The notes below the pieces were generated by a model. It saw only the letters and a program-made list of their open reading frames with translations, was not told where the DNA came from and searched no databases. DNA of 32,687 bases from Ruminococcaceae bacterium UBA6416 (GTDB taxonomy: Bacteria; Bacillota; Clostridia; Oscillospirales; Acutalibacteraceae). The stretch spans positions 1 to 32,687 of the forward strand of contig DJPI01000002.1 in the NCBI GenBank assembly GCA_002438505.1, in the 5' to 3' direction. This document shows positions 1-7,927 of the stretch, piece by piece. A program made the translations under genes and the position numbers. Each line of letters opens with the position of its first letter. Position 1 is the first letter of the stretch.

Positions 1-229
1 GCATCAGCTCGATACCCGCCTCGCTCAATACCCCAAGCTGCTCTTCTTCGGAAGCATTTTTCATTACGTCGTGCAGAAGCCCCGCAGTGTACGCCTTGTC
101 CGCATCGCCGCCGAATCTGAGCGCAAGCTCTTTTGCGCTCTCGGCAACATTAAGGCTGTGGTTGAATCTGTAATCGTCAAGACGTGACTTGATAAGCGTA
201 ATGATTTTTTCATCTGTCCATGCGCTCAA
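1..229 (-). CDS. yqeK: YqeK-like HD-domain phosphohydrolase (partial, C-terminus outside window)
   Basis: This is the N-terminal 76 residues of a small HD-superfamily protein that runs off the left edge. An RFNHS segment near residue 24 is followed about 30 residues later by LLHDVMKN, the His and His-Asp metal ligands of HD hydrolases. Their spacing and the short N-terminus fit YqeK, which in Firmicutes hydrolyses diadenosine tetraphosphate to ADP. I chose the TTG start because AAAGGAG lies 8 nt upstream and the nearby ATG is out of frame and stops at once. It starts 32 nt after the ABC permease stop on the same strand, so it is probably co-transcribed. Its usual neighbours (nadD, rsfS) would lie outside the window. 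The family call rests on a partial sequence. Confidence 0.75.
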   Translation of the reverse strand, partial: MSAWTDEKIITLIKSRLDDYRFNHSLNVAESAKELALRFGGDADKAYTAGLLHDVMKNASEEEQLGVLSEAGIELM

Positions 230-261
230 AGGTATATCTCCTTTATTAAGGTAATCGGTGA

Positions 262-1086
262 TTACCTGATATTTACTTTCTTATTCATTACGTAGAACGT
301 TGCATAATAAAGTCCGACGCCGAAAATAAGATAAGTTATAATTGAAACAAGATCCGTGAAGCTCGCTCCTGTTGCGAGGTCATCGTAATTTGTGATAACC
401 GAAAGCTCGTTGCCTACAATCGAAAGTCCGAATGTGATGTTGTCGGAAATTACGCCCGAGATTTTCTCGACCGCAAAGAGAATTACGATCGTGAAAATGA
501 TTGTCCAAAGGAGATATCTCTTCTGGAAATGGCGAGTGTTTGCAAGTGAAATTGCAAAGTACATTTCAAGCGTAATGACTGCAAAACGCAGGAAATACGA
601 TATCATCGAAATTACGATTGATGTAACAATTGTTGATATCGACTTACCCTGCAGGAACATCGGAAGAAGAGACTCGATCGTGGAAAATGTCTCGTCGCCG
701 ATAACGTCCTCTTTAACAACGAAGTATGTGATCGCCGCCGAGCCCATAAGGCAAAGGAATGCGGCAACGAACCAAACCGTTGAGGCAATGATCTTTGAGA
801 AGAGGAGCGTCGAGCCCTTGACGGGGAGCGTAAAGCTCAGGTATCCCTGCTCGCCGTAAAGCGATCTCTGAAAATTGACGATCATAACGACAGCCGTAAG
901 AATAAAGCTGCATGAGGAGATCAGGAGAAGCACGGTAATTCCGAGCATCTGACCCGTTGTTGCGGTGTCCTTGCTGATGTAATACGAGCCGAGGACGTAC
1001 GCCATAATTACTGCGACTACCGCATAAAGCGCACCCATAATTCTGCCCGTTGCGATAAATTCGTGCTTTAAGAGCTTACCCAACAT
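262..1086 (-). CDS. ABC transporter permease (ABC-2-like, six or more TM segments)
   Basis: This is an integral membrane protein of 274 residues, the permease partner of the ATPase immediately upstream. It opens with MLGKLLKHEF, a typical short cytoplasmic amphipathic start for ABC-2-type permeases. Hydrophobic segments lie near residues 18-38, 53-75, 97-120, 155-190, 193-212 and 240-265. The reading frame stays open further upstream, but the ATG at 1086 is preferred because GGGAGGTG sits about 7 nt upstream and homology-like sequence begins there. It overlaps the 3' end of the ATPase by 11 nt, implying translational coupling. The substrate cannot be read from sequence; such pairs often export peptides or antimicrobials, which is inference only. 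Confidence 0.82.
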   Translation of the reverse strand: MLGKLLKHEFIATGRIMGALYAVVAVIMAYVLGSYYISKDTATTGQMLGITVLLLISSCSFILTAVVMIVNFQRSLYGEQGYLSFTLPVKGSTLLFSKIIASTVWFVAAFLCLMGSAAITYFVVKEDVIGDETFSTIESLLPMFLQGKSISTIVTSIVISMISYFLRFAVITLEMYFAISLANTRHFQKRYLLWTIIFTIVILFAVEKISGVISDNITFGLSIVGNELSVITNYDDLATGASFTDLVSIITYLIFGVGLYYATFYVMNKKVNIR

Positions 1087-1780
1087 GACTGAACACCTCC
1101 CTGAACAGATCCTCGACGGTTTTGCCGTCCGCTGTAATTTTTGAAACATCGGTGTTGACAACGAGCTTGCCGTCCTTGACCATCATAACACGGTCAAGCA
1201 CCTTTTCAATATCGTAGATAAGGTGAGTCGAAAGCAAAATCGTTGAGTTTTCGGCGTGGTTTTTCATAATTGTATCAAGAATAAACTCTCTTGATACAAG
1301 GTCTACGCCGCCGAGCGGTTCGTCGAGAATATAAAGATCGGCTTTTCTGCTCATAACAAGGAGAAGCTGGAGCTTTTCCTGCTGACCCTTTGACATTGTT
1401 TTGATCTTCTGCTTAATCGGAAGCTCAAAGGTCGCCGCCATATCGAAGGCTTTCTGTTTGTCAAAGTTGTCGTAGAAATCAGCCATGTACTTTATTGCGC
1501 TTGTCGGCGTCATCCATGCCGGGAGATAGTTTTTCTCGGGCAGATATGCAATAATTTTTTTCGATTCAACGCCGGGAGCCTTTCCGTTTATAAGAATCTG
1601 ACCCTCATAGTCGTTGATAAGACCGACAATGGACTTGATCATTGAGGTCTTGCCGCAGCCGTTAGGACCGAGCAGACCGACAATCTTGCCCTGCGCAATG
1701 TCGTAAGAGACGCCCTTGAGAACAGTGTGATCACCGTAGCTCTTTTTAAGGTCCCTCACCTTGAGAAGTGTTTCACTCAT
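1076..1780 (-). CDS. ABC transporter ATP-binding protein
   Basis: This 234-residue nucleotide-binding subunit energises the adjacent permease. Walker A is GPNGCGKT (38-45), the signature is SKGQQEK (about 130-136, a variant of LSGGQ), Walker B is LYILDEP (149-155), and the H-loop is STH (184-186). The Q-loop region reads YLPEKNYL, with Glu in the usual Gln place, which is common in BcrA/drug-export-type ATPases. GGAGG lies 9 nt before the ATG. It begins 33 nt after the stop of the upstream MFS gene and overlaps the following permease by 11 nt, so it appears to belong to one minus-strand operon. The transport direction is probably export, judged from subfamily resemblance. Confidence 0.92.
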   Translation of the reverse strand: MSETLLKVRDLKKSYGDHTVLKGVSYDIAQGKIVGLLGPNGCGKTSMIKSIVGLINDYEGQILINGKAPGVESKKIIAYLPEKNYLPAWMTPTSAIKYMADFYDNFDKQKAFDMAATFELPIKQKIKTMSKGQQEKLQLLLVMSRKADLYILDEPLGGVDLVSREFILDTIMKNHAENSTILLSTHLIYDIEKVLDRVMMVKDGKLVVNTDVSKITADGKTVEDLFREVFSHVG

Positions 1781-1813
1781 TGATGTATTCCTCCAATCCC
1801 ATTCGTGGGAAAA

Positions 1814-3685
1814 TCAGTCGTCAGCCAATCTGGCTTCTTCAATAATATCCTCTGTAATCTCCTCCGACTCACCGTGTTTTACAAAGAGAATGCAAAGCAG
1901 AGAGAGGACGAAACAGATCGGGCAGTAATAGAACAGCGAACCGTATGTACCGGTAAGCATACGAACAATACCGTAAACGATCGGTGTTGCAATCTGCGCC
2001 GAGAATGTAGCTGTATAATAGTAACCTGTGAATGTGCCGACCTTGTCAAGTCCGCCGATTTCAAGAACAAGCGGAAGAGTGTTGACCGTGATGAACATAT
2101 TCGCCGCTCCGCCGAGAATGAGAACCGGGAAAATCAGAACGCCGAGAATTTTGACAACGCCGTCAACCGCTTCCATAATGTTCTTCATTGCGGCCGCATA
2201 ATCGCCGTCTGCAACCTCCTTTTGAAGAACGTCACGGCTGGTTGCAATGAGTGATTCGTGGCTGTATGCACCGTTTGTGCTCTCCTTGAGTGCCGCGTCA
2301 ACCGCCGCATACGGACTTTCCTCTGTCGGATTTTTGAGATACTCAATGTAACCTTCAAGGTCAAGGGTGACATATGCGCTTGACTGGCTTGAAAGGCCGT
2401 TTTCGGCAAGCTTTTTGTTTTCGGTGTTAATGTCATTCATTGCCGATTCAATGTTTGCATAAACTTTGTTTGCGGCAACATATTTTCCGCTTGAAAGTCC
2501 ATCTGAAGCAAGCATTACGGTGAACACACCGAAGAAAACAACAAAGACCGCAAGGAAGGTGCAAAGTCCGGCCATGATTGTCTTTTTTCTTCCCCATTTT
2601 GTTCCGATTTTTCCGGCCGGGATTGCGGCGGCACCGGAGCAAAGGCCAAAGATTGCCATAAGTATTGTTGCCTTTGCCGTTTTAAGGTGAAGAATTTCGG
2701 CGGCAAAGAGCGAGAAGAATGTTGTGATTGCGTTTGACGCGCAGAAAAGGAAGAACAAAGAGAAGAGCATGAAAACAAGGCTCTTGCGCTCCGCTGGGGA
2801 AAGCTTGATTGCTTTTTTGGCTTCCTTTTCTGCCTTTTTGGCTGCTTTTTCGGCTGCTCTTCTTGCCTTTGCGTCCATTACCTGATTCTGGTCGGCTTTG
2901 ATTTTAATGCTTGTGTCCTCTTCCTTAACAAAGAACAAAAGAACAAGCGAGCCGATAACCATGACAACCGAGCCGATGATGAAAACGATCGGGAAGGTTT
3001 GCGCTTCATCGGTATACTGGCCGAAAAGGTGAATATAAATGAAGCTTGCAATGGTTCCGGCAACCATGCCGATGAGGCTGCCGACAGAACCGGTGAGGTT
3101 AATGATTGCGTTGCCTTCAGAGCGCAGCTCAGGCGGCGTGAGGTCAGGCATGAGCGCAACAACGGGCGCACGCCAAAGAGACATTACAAAAACAAAAAGG
3201 ATGATAACAACCATTGTTGCGGCAACGCTGTTTGTTCTGAGCGCAACAATCGGAATGAGCGCAAAAAGAACGGCTGCAATCGGCGCACCGGTAACAATGA
3301 ACGGACGGCGCTTTCCAAGCTTTGAATGGCAGCGGTCGGACAGCTTTCCGAATGTGGGCTGGAAAATGACGCCGAAAATGTTATCGAACGTCATAATGAT
3401 ACCGATAAACAGCGGAACGAGCGTGATGCTTGCACCAAAGCCGACGTCCTCACCCTGTGCTCTTGCAAGATTTGCAAGCCACGGAAGAGCCTCATTGAGC
3501 TTTGCGCTCAATTTTGTTACAACATCTGAAGAGGAAAGCAAGCGGTTGAGAATTTTGGTAACATACGGGTCATAGATTGCCCACGCGATTGATGACGCCA
3601 TGAAGCCGAAGCCGGTCAGGATTGTCAGCTTGTAATTAAGCTTTTGCTTTTTCGGTGCATCCGGCGTTTTTGTTTTTTCTGCCAT
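1814..3685 (-). CDS. MFS transporter, SLC45/GPH-like, with large external insertion
   Basis: This 623-residue major facilitator protein is much longer than the usual 400-450. The loop after TM2 carries the cation-symporter-like motif GKLSDRCHSKLGKRRPFI, and the equivalent in the C-terminal half is GKIGTKWGRKKT. TM1 starts near residue 20, and a charged Ala/Lys-rich helix (about 270-295) forms the central cytoplasmic loop. About 120 mostly hydrophilic residues (about 395-515) separate TM9 from TM10 and should face outside. The FTGYYYTATFSAQ stretch near TM11 is shared with the neighbouring paralogue. The likely substrate is a sugar or glycoside with H+ or Na+, by analogy to SLC45/GPH carriers; no specific substrate can be assigned. 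It follows the paralogue by 97 nt, with a hairpin between them. Confidence 0.88.
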   Translation of the reverse strand: MAEKTKTPDAPKKQKLNYKLTILTGFGFMASSIAWAIYDPYVTKILNRLLSSSDVVTKLSAKLNEALPWLANLARAQGEDVGFGASITLVPLFIGIIMTFDNIFGVIFQPTFGKLSDRCHSKLGKRRPFIVTGAPIAAVLFALIPIVALRTNSVAATMVVIILFVFVMSLWRAPVVALMPDLTPPELRSEGNAIINLTGSVGSLIGMVAGTIASFIYIHLFGQYTDEAQTFPIVFIIGSVVMVIGSLVLLFFVKEEDTSIKIKADQNQVMDAKARRAAEKAAKKAEKEAKKAIKLSPAERKSLVFMLFSLFFLFCASNAITTFFSLFAAEILHLKTAKATILMAIFGLCSGAAAIPAGKIGTKWGRKKTIMAGLCTFLAVFVVFFGVFTVMLASDGLSSGKYVAANKVYANIESAMNDINTENKKLAENGLSSQSSAYVTLDLEGYIEYLKNPTEESPYAAVDAALKESTNGAYSHESLIATSRDVLQKEVADGDYAAAMKNIMEAVDGVVKILGVLIFPVLILGGAANMFITVNTLPLVLEIGGLDKVGTFTGYYYTATFSAQIATPIVYGIVRMLTGTYGSLFYYCPICFVLSLLCILFVKHGESEEITEDIIEEARLADD

Positions 3686-3722
3686 ACTTTTTTCTCCTTT
3701 GCATATTACTTACAGTACACAA

Positions 3723-3753
3723 ACCGCACGGCCGCAAAGAGCAACCGTGCGGT
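3723..3753 (-). terminator. Hairpin between the two MFS genes
   Basis: The inverted repeat ACCGCACGG / CCGTGCGGT (9 bp perfect) has a 13-nt loop. On the minus strand it is followed only by a short T-rich stretch (TTTGTGT), so it may be a weak terminator or an intercistronic processing or stability hairpin that lowers expression of the downstream MFS gene. Confidence 0.55.
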
Positions 3754-3782
3754 ATTTTCCGAATCAGTCAGCTTTTTTGTTA

Positions 3783-5489
3783 TCAGTCGTCTGCGTTCTG
3801 AACGGCCTCATCAAGCCATGAGGTGTCCTCATCCTTTGAAACCTCTCCGTGCTTAACGCGGGAGATGATTGCAAGGCCAACAAGGAAAGCGAGGGCGCAG
3901 AACAGGAACATGAAGTTATAATCTTCATCGAACAGACCAATGAGAAGTCCGCAGAGAATCGGGCCGGAAACGGCAGCCGAGAAGGTTGCGGTGTAATAAT
4001 ATCCGGTGAAGGTTCCAACAAACTCTCTGCCACCGATTGCAAGAACAAGAGGAAGAGTGTTGATGTTGATCATTCCGACACAGGCGCCGCCGACAACAAG
4101 CGCAATCCAGAAGGAAACCCAGGTGACCGTGCTCTGATTGCCGAAGATCTGTGAAACGGCAAGATAGATTCCAAAGAAAACAATGCAGCCGATGAGACCG
4201 ATTACGATTGTCTTTTTCCGTCCGATTTTTCTTCCGAGGGTACCGGCCGGGATTCCGAACGCGGCAAGCGAAACGGCAAAGACAGCCATCATGAGCGTTG
4301 AATAAATGGGCTTAACGGCGAGGGTTTCCTCCGCAAAGTTTGTGAAGTTCGGAATGATTGCTTCCGTTGCGTTGCAGATGAAGAAAAGCGCTGCAAGCAT
4401 GAAAAGAAGGCTTCTCTTTTCGTCCTTTGAAATTGGAAGATCACGGATTCTGATTTTTTTGGGCTTTTCGCCGTCTGCGGTTTCAAGCTCAACGGCGGCA
4501 GAAAGGTCATACTTTTTGTTCTTTTTATAGAAGGCAACAAGGGCAACAAGGCTCAAAACTGCGATGATTGCCGCAACAACAAAAATCGGGGTGTAGTTAA
4601 CATACTGAACAACGCCGTCAACCTCAAGAACCCTTTTCTGCGCAAGGGTAACGCCGTCAACAATGAAGCTGTCATGCTTGCCCTCATAGAAAACCTTGAA
4701 TTTTTCCGCAAGCTCAGCCGGGCACTGATAAACGGTGTCAGTGATTTTTCCGAGGCTGTCAACGGCGTTGACAATAACGCTGCCGTCCGGATTGGTTGCA
4801 AGAATCTGGCCGAGGGTGTTGGTTTTTGCCTTGAGCATTTCAGCCATTCCGTTGAGGCCGACAAGGCCGGCAACGGTTGAAACAATCGTTCCGATAACAA
4901 AGCCGAGAACCTGGCCGATACCGCCCATGATGTTGATGACCGCGTTCGCGTCACTCTGAAGATTGGACGGAGTGAAGTCCGGCATAAGGGAAACAACGGG
5001 TGAACGCCAAACGGACATGACAAGGTTGAAGCAGATGACAACGGCCATCATGAGCGCAATGCTCAGCGCAATGGCCTTGACGGAGAACGCAACAACGGGA
5101 ATGAAGCAGAAGAACACGGCGCAAATCGGAAGCCCGATAATTATGTAAGGCATTCTTTTTCCGAACTTGGACTTGGTTCCGTCGCTCTTTTTTCCAAAGA
5201 AAGGCTGGAAGATAACGCCGAAAATGTTGTCGATTGTCATGATGGCGTTAACAATGAGGGGAACGGAGATCCACGCAAGCGCGGGAATTCTCTGGTGGAA
5301 AGCATCGATTCCGCCCTCGGCGGCAAAAAGCTCGGTGAACTTCGCTTTGAGGATTACGGGAACATATGAGTTATAGATTGACCACAGCAGCATACACGCC
5401 ATGAAGCCGAGGCCGATGAGAAAAGTTCGCTTATAATTAAGCTTCTGGGGCTGAGGCGCAGCGGCTGCGCCCTTTGTTTTTTCGGACAT
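3783..5489 (-). CDS. MFS transporter, SLC45/GPH-like, paralogue of the next gene
   Basis: This 568-residue 12-TM transporter is paralogous to the gene at 1814-3685. Shared signatures are LNYKRTFLIGLGFMA at TM1, DNIFGVIFQPFFGKKSD after TM2, PVVSLMPDFTP near TM4-5, and FTGYYYTATFSAAVSGP near TM11. Its extra sequence sits elsewhere: about 85-95 residues (about 215-305) between TM5 and TM6, predicted to face outside. The equivalent loop in the paralogue is short. The C-terminal-half motif is GTLGRKIGRKKT. The ATG is preceded by GGAGG at 8 nt. It is the first gene after the promoter at 5598-5627 and so probably heads the operon. Sugar or glycoside symport is inferred from family only. Confidence 0.88.
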   Translation of the reverse strand: MSEKTKGAAAAPQPQKLNYKRTFLIGLGFMACMLLWSIYNSYVPVILKAKFTELFAAEGGIDAFHQRIPALAWISVPLIVNAIMTIDNIFGVIFQPFFGKKSDGTKSKFGKRMPYIIIGLPICAVFFCFIPVVAFSVKAIALSIALMMAVVICFNLVMSVWRSPVVSLMPDFTPSNLQSDANAVINIMGGIGQVLGFVIGTIVSTVAGLVGLNGMAEMLKAKTNTLGQILATNPDGSVIVNAVDSLGKITDTVYQCPAELAEKFKVFYEGKHDSFIVDGVTLAQKRVLEVDGVVQYVNYTPIFVVAAIIAVLSLVALVAFYKKNKKYDLSAAVELETADGEKPKKIRIRDLPISKDEKRSLLFMLAALFFICNATEAIIPNFTNFAEETLAVKPIYSTLMMAVFAVSLAAFGIPAGTLGRKIGRKKTIVIGLIGCIVFFGIYLAVSQIFGNQSTVTWVSFWIALVVGGACVGMININTLPLVLAIGGREFVGTFTGYYYTATFSAAVSGPILCGLLIGLFDEDYNFMFLFCALAFLVGLAIISRVKHGEVSKDEDTSWLDEAVQNADD

Positions 5490-5597
5490 TGATGTTTCCT
5501 CCGTTTTGAAAATAAGGTAAGGTTTCCGCTCATAAATATCCGTTATCCATTGTCACGGACAACAAATATCAGACACAAATGAGCATGACTTTGAGCT

Positions 5598-5627
5598 ATT
5601 ATACTATATTTTACTGTCCGTTTTCAA
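5598..5627 (-). promoter_or_regulatory. Promoter for the MFS/ABC operon
   Basis: Read on the minus strand, TTGAAA (5627-5622) and a perfect TATAAT (5603-5598) are separated by 18 nt. It lies about 110 nt upstream of the first MFS start codon. Confidence 0.7.
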
Positions 5628-5687
5628 GAAAAAAGCGACTTTGTTAAATTAATCTACTTAATGCACAAAAATGAGGTCGCGTTTTTG

Positions 5688-5716
5688 TTGACAAATTCCC
5701 TTGCGAATGATACACT
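5688..5716 (+). promoter_or_regulatory. glnA promoter
   Basis: A perfect -35 TTGACA (5688-5693) and a -10 TACACT (5711-5716) are spaced 17 nt apart. Predicted transcription start is near 5723, giving a leader of about 75 nt. Confidence 0.65.
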
Positions 5717-5726
5717 TATTATGCTG

Positions 5727-5745
5727 TGTAAATTTAGATATTACA
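5727..5745 (+). promoter_or_regulatory. Operator-like dyad TGTAA-N9-TTACA downstream of the glnA start site
   Basis: Inverted repeat arms TGTAA (5727-5731) and TTACA (5741-5745) lie just after the predicted glnA start. The arms resemble the GlnR/TnrA site TGTNA-N7-TNACA of Bacillus, but the spacer here is 9 nt rather than 7, so GlnR binding is not established. The position would suit a repressor. Confidence 0.4.
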
Positions 5746-5798
5746 AATTGAATATTAGATTTTGATGCGGCAAATATATTGAAAAGGATTTTTGATTT

Positions 5799-7127
5799 AT
5801 GAGCTACACAAAAGAGGACATTTTGCGCATTGCAGAAAGTGAGGACGTCAAGTTCATCTGCCTGCAATTCACCGATATTCTCGGAATGCTTAAAAGCGTT
5901 TCAATAACAAGAAGCCAGCTTGAAAAAGCGCTTGACAACCGCTGCTGCTTTGACGGCTCTTCGATTGACGGCTTTGTCCGCATTGAGGAGTCGGATATGT
6001 GCCTGCATCCCGACCTCGACTCGTTCGTTGTTCTCCCTTGGGAGAGCGAGAGCGGAAAAACCGCAAGGCTCATCTGTGATGTATATTTCACCGACGGCAC
6101 CCCGTTTGAGGGCGATCCGCGCCATGTTCTCAAGCGCGCAATCAAAAAGGCTGCCGATATGGGCTACACCTGCAATGTTGGCCCGGAGTGTGAATTCTTC
6201 CTTTTCCGCCCGGATGAAAAGGGACGTCCCACCACCTACTGCCACGACAGGGGCGGCTATTTTGACCTCGGACCGGTTGACAAGGGCGAGGACTGCCGCA
6301 AAGACATCTGCCTGACGCTTGAAAGCATGGGCTTTGAAATTGAAGCATCCCACCATGAGAACGCAAAAGGTCAGCATGAAATTGACTTTAAATATGACGA
6401 GGTTCTGCGCACGGCGGATAATGTTATGACGTTCAAGCTTGTTGTTAAAAACCTTGCCAACCGCCACGGACTTTATGCAACCTTCATGCCGAAGCCCGTT
6501 TTCGGCGAGTGCGGCTCCGGAATGCACACAAACATTTCCCTTTTCAAGGACGGAAGAAACGCCTTCTATGACGAAAACGATGAATACGGCCTTTCCAAGG
6601 CGGCATACGGCTTTATTGCCGGAATTATGAGCCACATCAAGAGCATGACCGTTTTGACAAACCCGATCGTCAATTCATACAAGCGCCTTGTTCCCGGCTA
6701 TGAAGCCCCGGTATACATTGCGTGGTCGGCAAAGAACCGCAGTCCGCTCATCCGCATTCCCTCGGCCAAGGGTGTTGCAACAAGGGTTGAGCTGCGCAAT
6801 CCCGACCCGGCCGCAAACCCATATCTTGAAATGGCCGCAAGTCTTTTTGCCGGTCTTGACGGAATTGAGCGCGGTCTTACTCCGCCACCGGCAAAGGATT
6901 CAAACATCTTTGACCTTTCTGACGCTGAACGCAAAAAGGAGGGCATTGACTCGCTTCCGAAAACCCTCGGTGAGGCCGTTAAGGAATTTGAACACAGCGA
7001 CTTCATGCGTTCATGCATGGGCGAGCACGTTTTTAACAAGTACATCGCCGCAAAAAAAGAGGAATGGAAGGAATACAGCACTCGCGTTTCGCAGTGGGAA
7101 ATTGAAAAATATCTCGGAAAATATTAA
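5799..7127 (+). CDS. glnA: Glutamine synthetase, type I
   Basis: This 442-residue cytoplasmic enzyme makes glutamine from glutamate, ammonia and ATP and normally assembles as a dodecamer. Diagnostic blocks run in order: FDGSSIDGF (about 50), the metal-binding GPECEFFLF (about 127), ENAKGQHEIDF (about 187), GSGMHTNIS (about 241), NSYKRLVPGYEAP (about 290) and the Arg-rich VELRNPDPAANPYL (about 329). Length and the absence of the adenylylation region fit the GSI-alpha class of Firmicutes, controlled by feedback and transcription rather than adenylylation. One oddity is Cys in GECGSGMH, where Asn or Asp is common. A weak AAGGAT ribosome site precedes the ATG. It appears monocistronic, between its own promoter and the terminator at 7143-7176. 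Confidence 0.96.
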   Translation: MSYTKEDILRIAESEDVKFICLQFTDILGMLKSVSITRSQLEKALDNRCCFDGSSIDGFVRIEESDMCLHPDLDSFVVLPWESESGKTARLICDVYFTDGTPFEGDPRHVLKRAIKKAADMGYTCNVGPECEFFLFRPDEKGRPTTYCHDRGGYFDLGPVDKGEDCRKDICLTLESMGFEIEASHHENAKGQHEIDFKYDEVLRTADNVMTFKLVVKNLANRHGLYATFMPKPVFGECGSGMHTNISLFKDGRNAFYDENDEYGLSKAAYGFIAGIMSHIKSMTVLTNPIVNSYKRLVPGYEAPVYIAWSAKNRSPLIRIPSAKGVATRVELRNPDPAANPYLEMAASLFAGLDGIERGLTPPPAKDSNIFDLSDAERKKEGIDSLPKTLGEAVKEFEHSDFMRSCMGEHVFNKYIAAKKEEWKEYSTRVSQWEIEKYLGKY

Positions 7128-7142
7128 TTGGAAATTACAAAG

Positions 7143-7176
7143 AAAGCAAAGCCGGACTTGTTTTGGCTTTGCTTTT
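7143..7176 (+). terminator. glnA terminator
   Basis: An 11-bp perfect stem, AAAGCAAAGCC / GGCTTTGCTTT, encloses an 11-nt loop and ends in a T-rich tail. The -35 element of the next gene is embedded in its loop. Confidence 0.8.
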
Positions 7177-7186
7177 ATGATATAAT
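7158..7186 (+). promoter_or_regulatory. Promoter for the membrane protein gene at 7223
   Basis: TTGTTT (7158-7163) and a perfect TATAAT (7181-7186) are spaced 17 nt apart, overlapping the glnA terminator and 37 nt before the start codon. Confidence 0.55.
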
Positions 7187-7222
7187 AATCGTATTAAATG
7201 CAGCTATCGGAGGCGCGGAAAA

Positions 7223-7870
7223 ATGAAAAACGAATATGACAACGATGACCGCCTTGAGCCGGGCTATTACAACGGTTCGGAAATCGGATACGGCGAGGAA
7301 AACCTTGACCGCGAGCTGAGAAAGGAGAGCAGGCGAATTGCCGCGCTGCCGGTTTTGCTCCTTGTTGCCTTCCTTGTTTTCGGCCTTTTCCGCTTCACCG
7401 GGCTGAAAAACAGCCTTCAGAACTTCAAGGAAATTTTCAATTTTGCGGACGGCAACCATAATAATCCGGTTTTTTTTCGTTCGGTGGACAATATCGATGA
7501 ATTTGGGGAGATTGGCGTTTTTGTTTCCCTCCCGGAGGAAGCTGAAATTGATAATCTTTATATCCTCGACGGTGAAATTGCCTGTGCAGACTTTTTCCTC
7601 AATGACAAATCATATTCTTTCAGAGCGGCGAAAAGCGGAACGGTCAGCCTTGACCCAAACGAGGACGCCGAGATTATCTCAAGCGAAGCGGAAGGCGCTC
7701 TAGAGTTTTTCCAATACACCCCATATGGCACCGATACTTACTATAAAACGCTCTGGAGCAATGGAGGCACAGACTTCTTCCTCTCCTTTCAGGATATACC
7801 GGATGAAGAGGATTATGATAACTTCAAAGATGCTGCCATAGAAATTTTTGAACTGAACAAAATAAATTAA
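7223..7870 (+). CDS. One-pass membrane protein of unknown function
   Basis: I do not recognise this 215-residue protein. The N-terminus (1-40) is acidic and hydrophilic and carries an Arg-rich patch (RELRKESRR) just before a single membrane segment at about 41-59 (ALPVLLLVAFLVFGLF), so the N-terminus should be cytoplasmic. The remaining 150 residues form a mixed alpha/beta domain outside the cell, with repeated Asp/Glu-rich turns and aromatic residues but no Cys or clear catalytic motif. GGAGG lies 9 nt before the ATG, with a promoter immediately upstream. The gene stands alone, closed by the bidirectional hairpin at 7887-7925. Linkage to glnA is positional only. Confidence 0.75.
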   Translation: MKNEYDNDDRLEPGYYNGSEIGYGEENLDRELRKESRRIAALPVLLLVAFLVFGLFRFTGLKNSLQNFKEIFNFADGNHNNPVFFRSVDNIDEFGEIGVFVSLPEEAEIDNLYILDGEIACADFFLNDKSYSFRAAKSGTVSLDPNEDAEIISSEAEGALEFFQYTPYGTDTYYKTLWSNGGTDFFLSFQDIPDEEDYDNFKDAAIEIFELNKIN

Positions 7871-7886
7871 TGATTAAATGAAAAAT

Positions 7887-7925
7887 AAAAATGAACGGAC
7901 GTTTCGGTGTATCCGTTCATTTTTT
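7887..7925. terminator. Bidirectional terminator between convergent genes
   Basis: The stem is AAAAATGAACGGA / TCCGTTCATTTTT (13 bp perfect), with A and T runs on either side, so it can end transcription from the membrane protein gene on the plus strand and the glycerophosphotransferase gene on the minus strand. Confidence 0.88.
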
Positions 7926-7927
7926 GT

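Larger units (their letters stand above)
5490..5798. other. Divergent intergenic region between MFS operon and glnA
   Basis: This 309-nt region holds the minus-strand promoter of the MFS operon (5598-5627), the plus-strand promoter of glnA (5688-5716) and a dyad at 5727-5745. I see no open reading frame with a ribosome binding site and no further strong RNA structure. Confidence 0.7.

Noticed and set aside
392..859. 155-codon plus-strand open frame opposite the ABC permease
   Set aside because: It lies entirely antisense to a convincing membrane protein gene, has no ribosome site and shows no recognisable domain.
5901..6635. 244-codon minus-strand open frame inside glnA
   Set aside because: It is antisense to strongly conserved glutamine synthetase codons. 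The long open frame is a by-product of codon bias.
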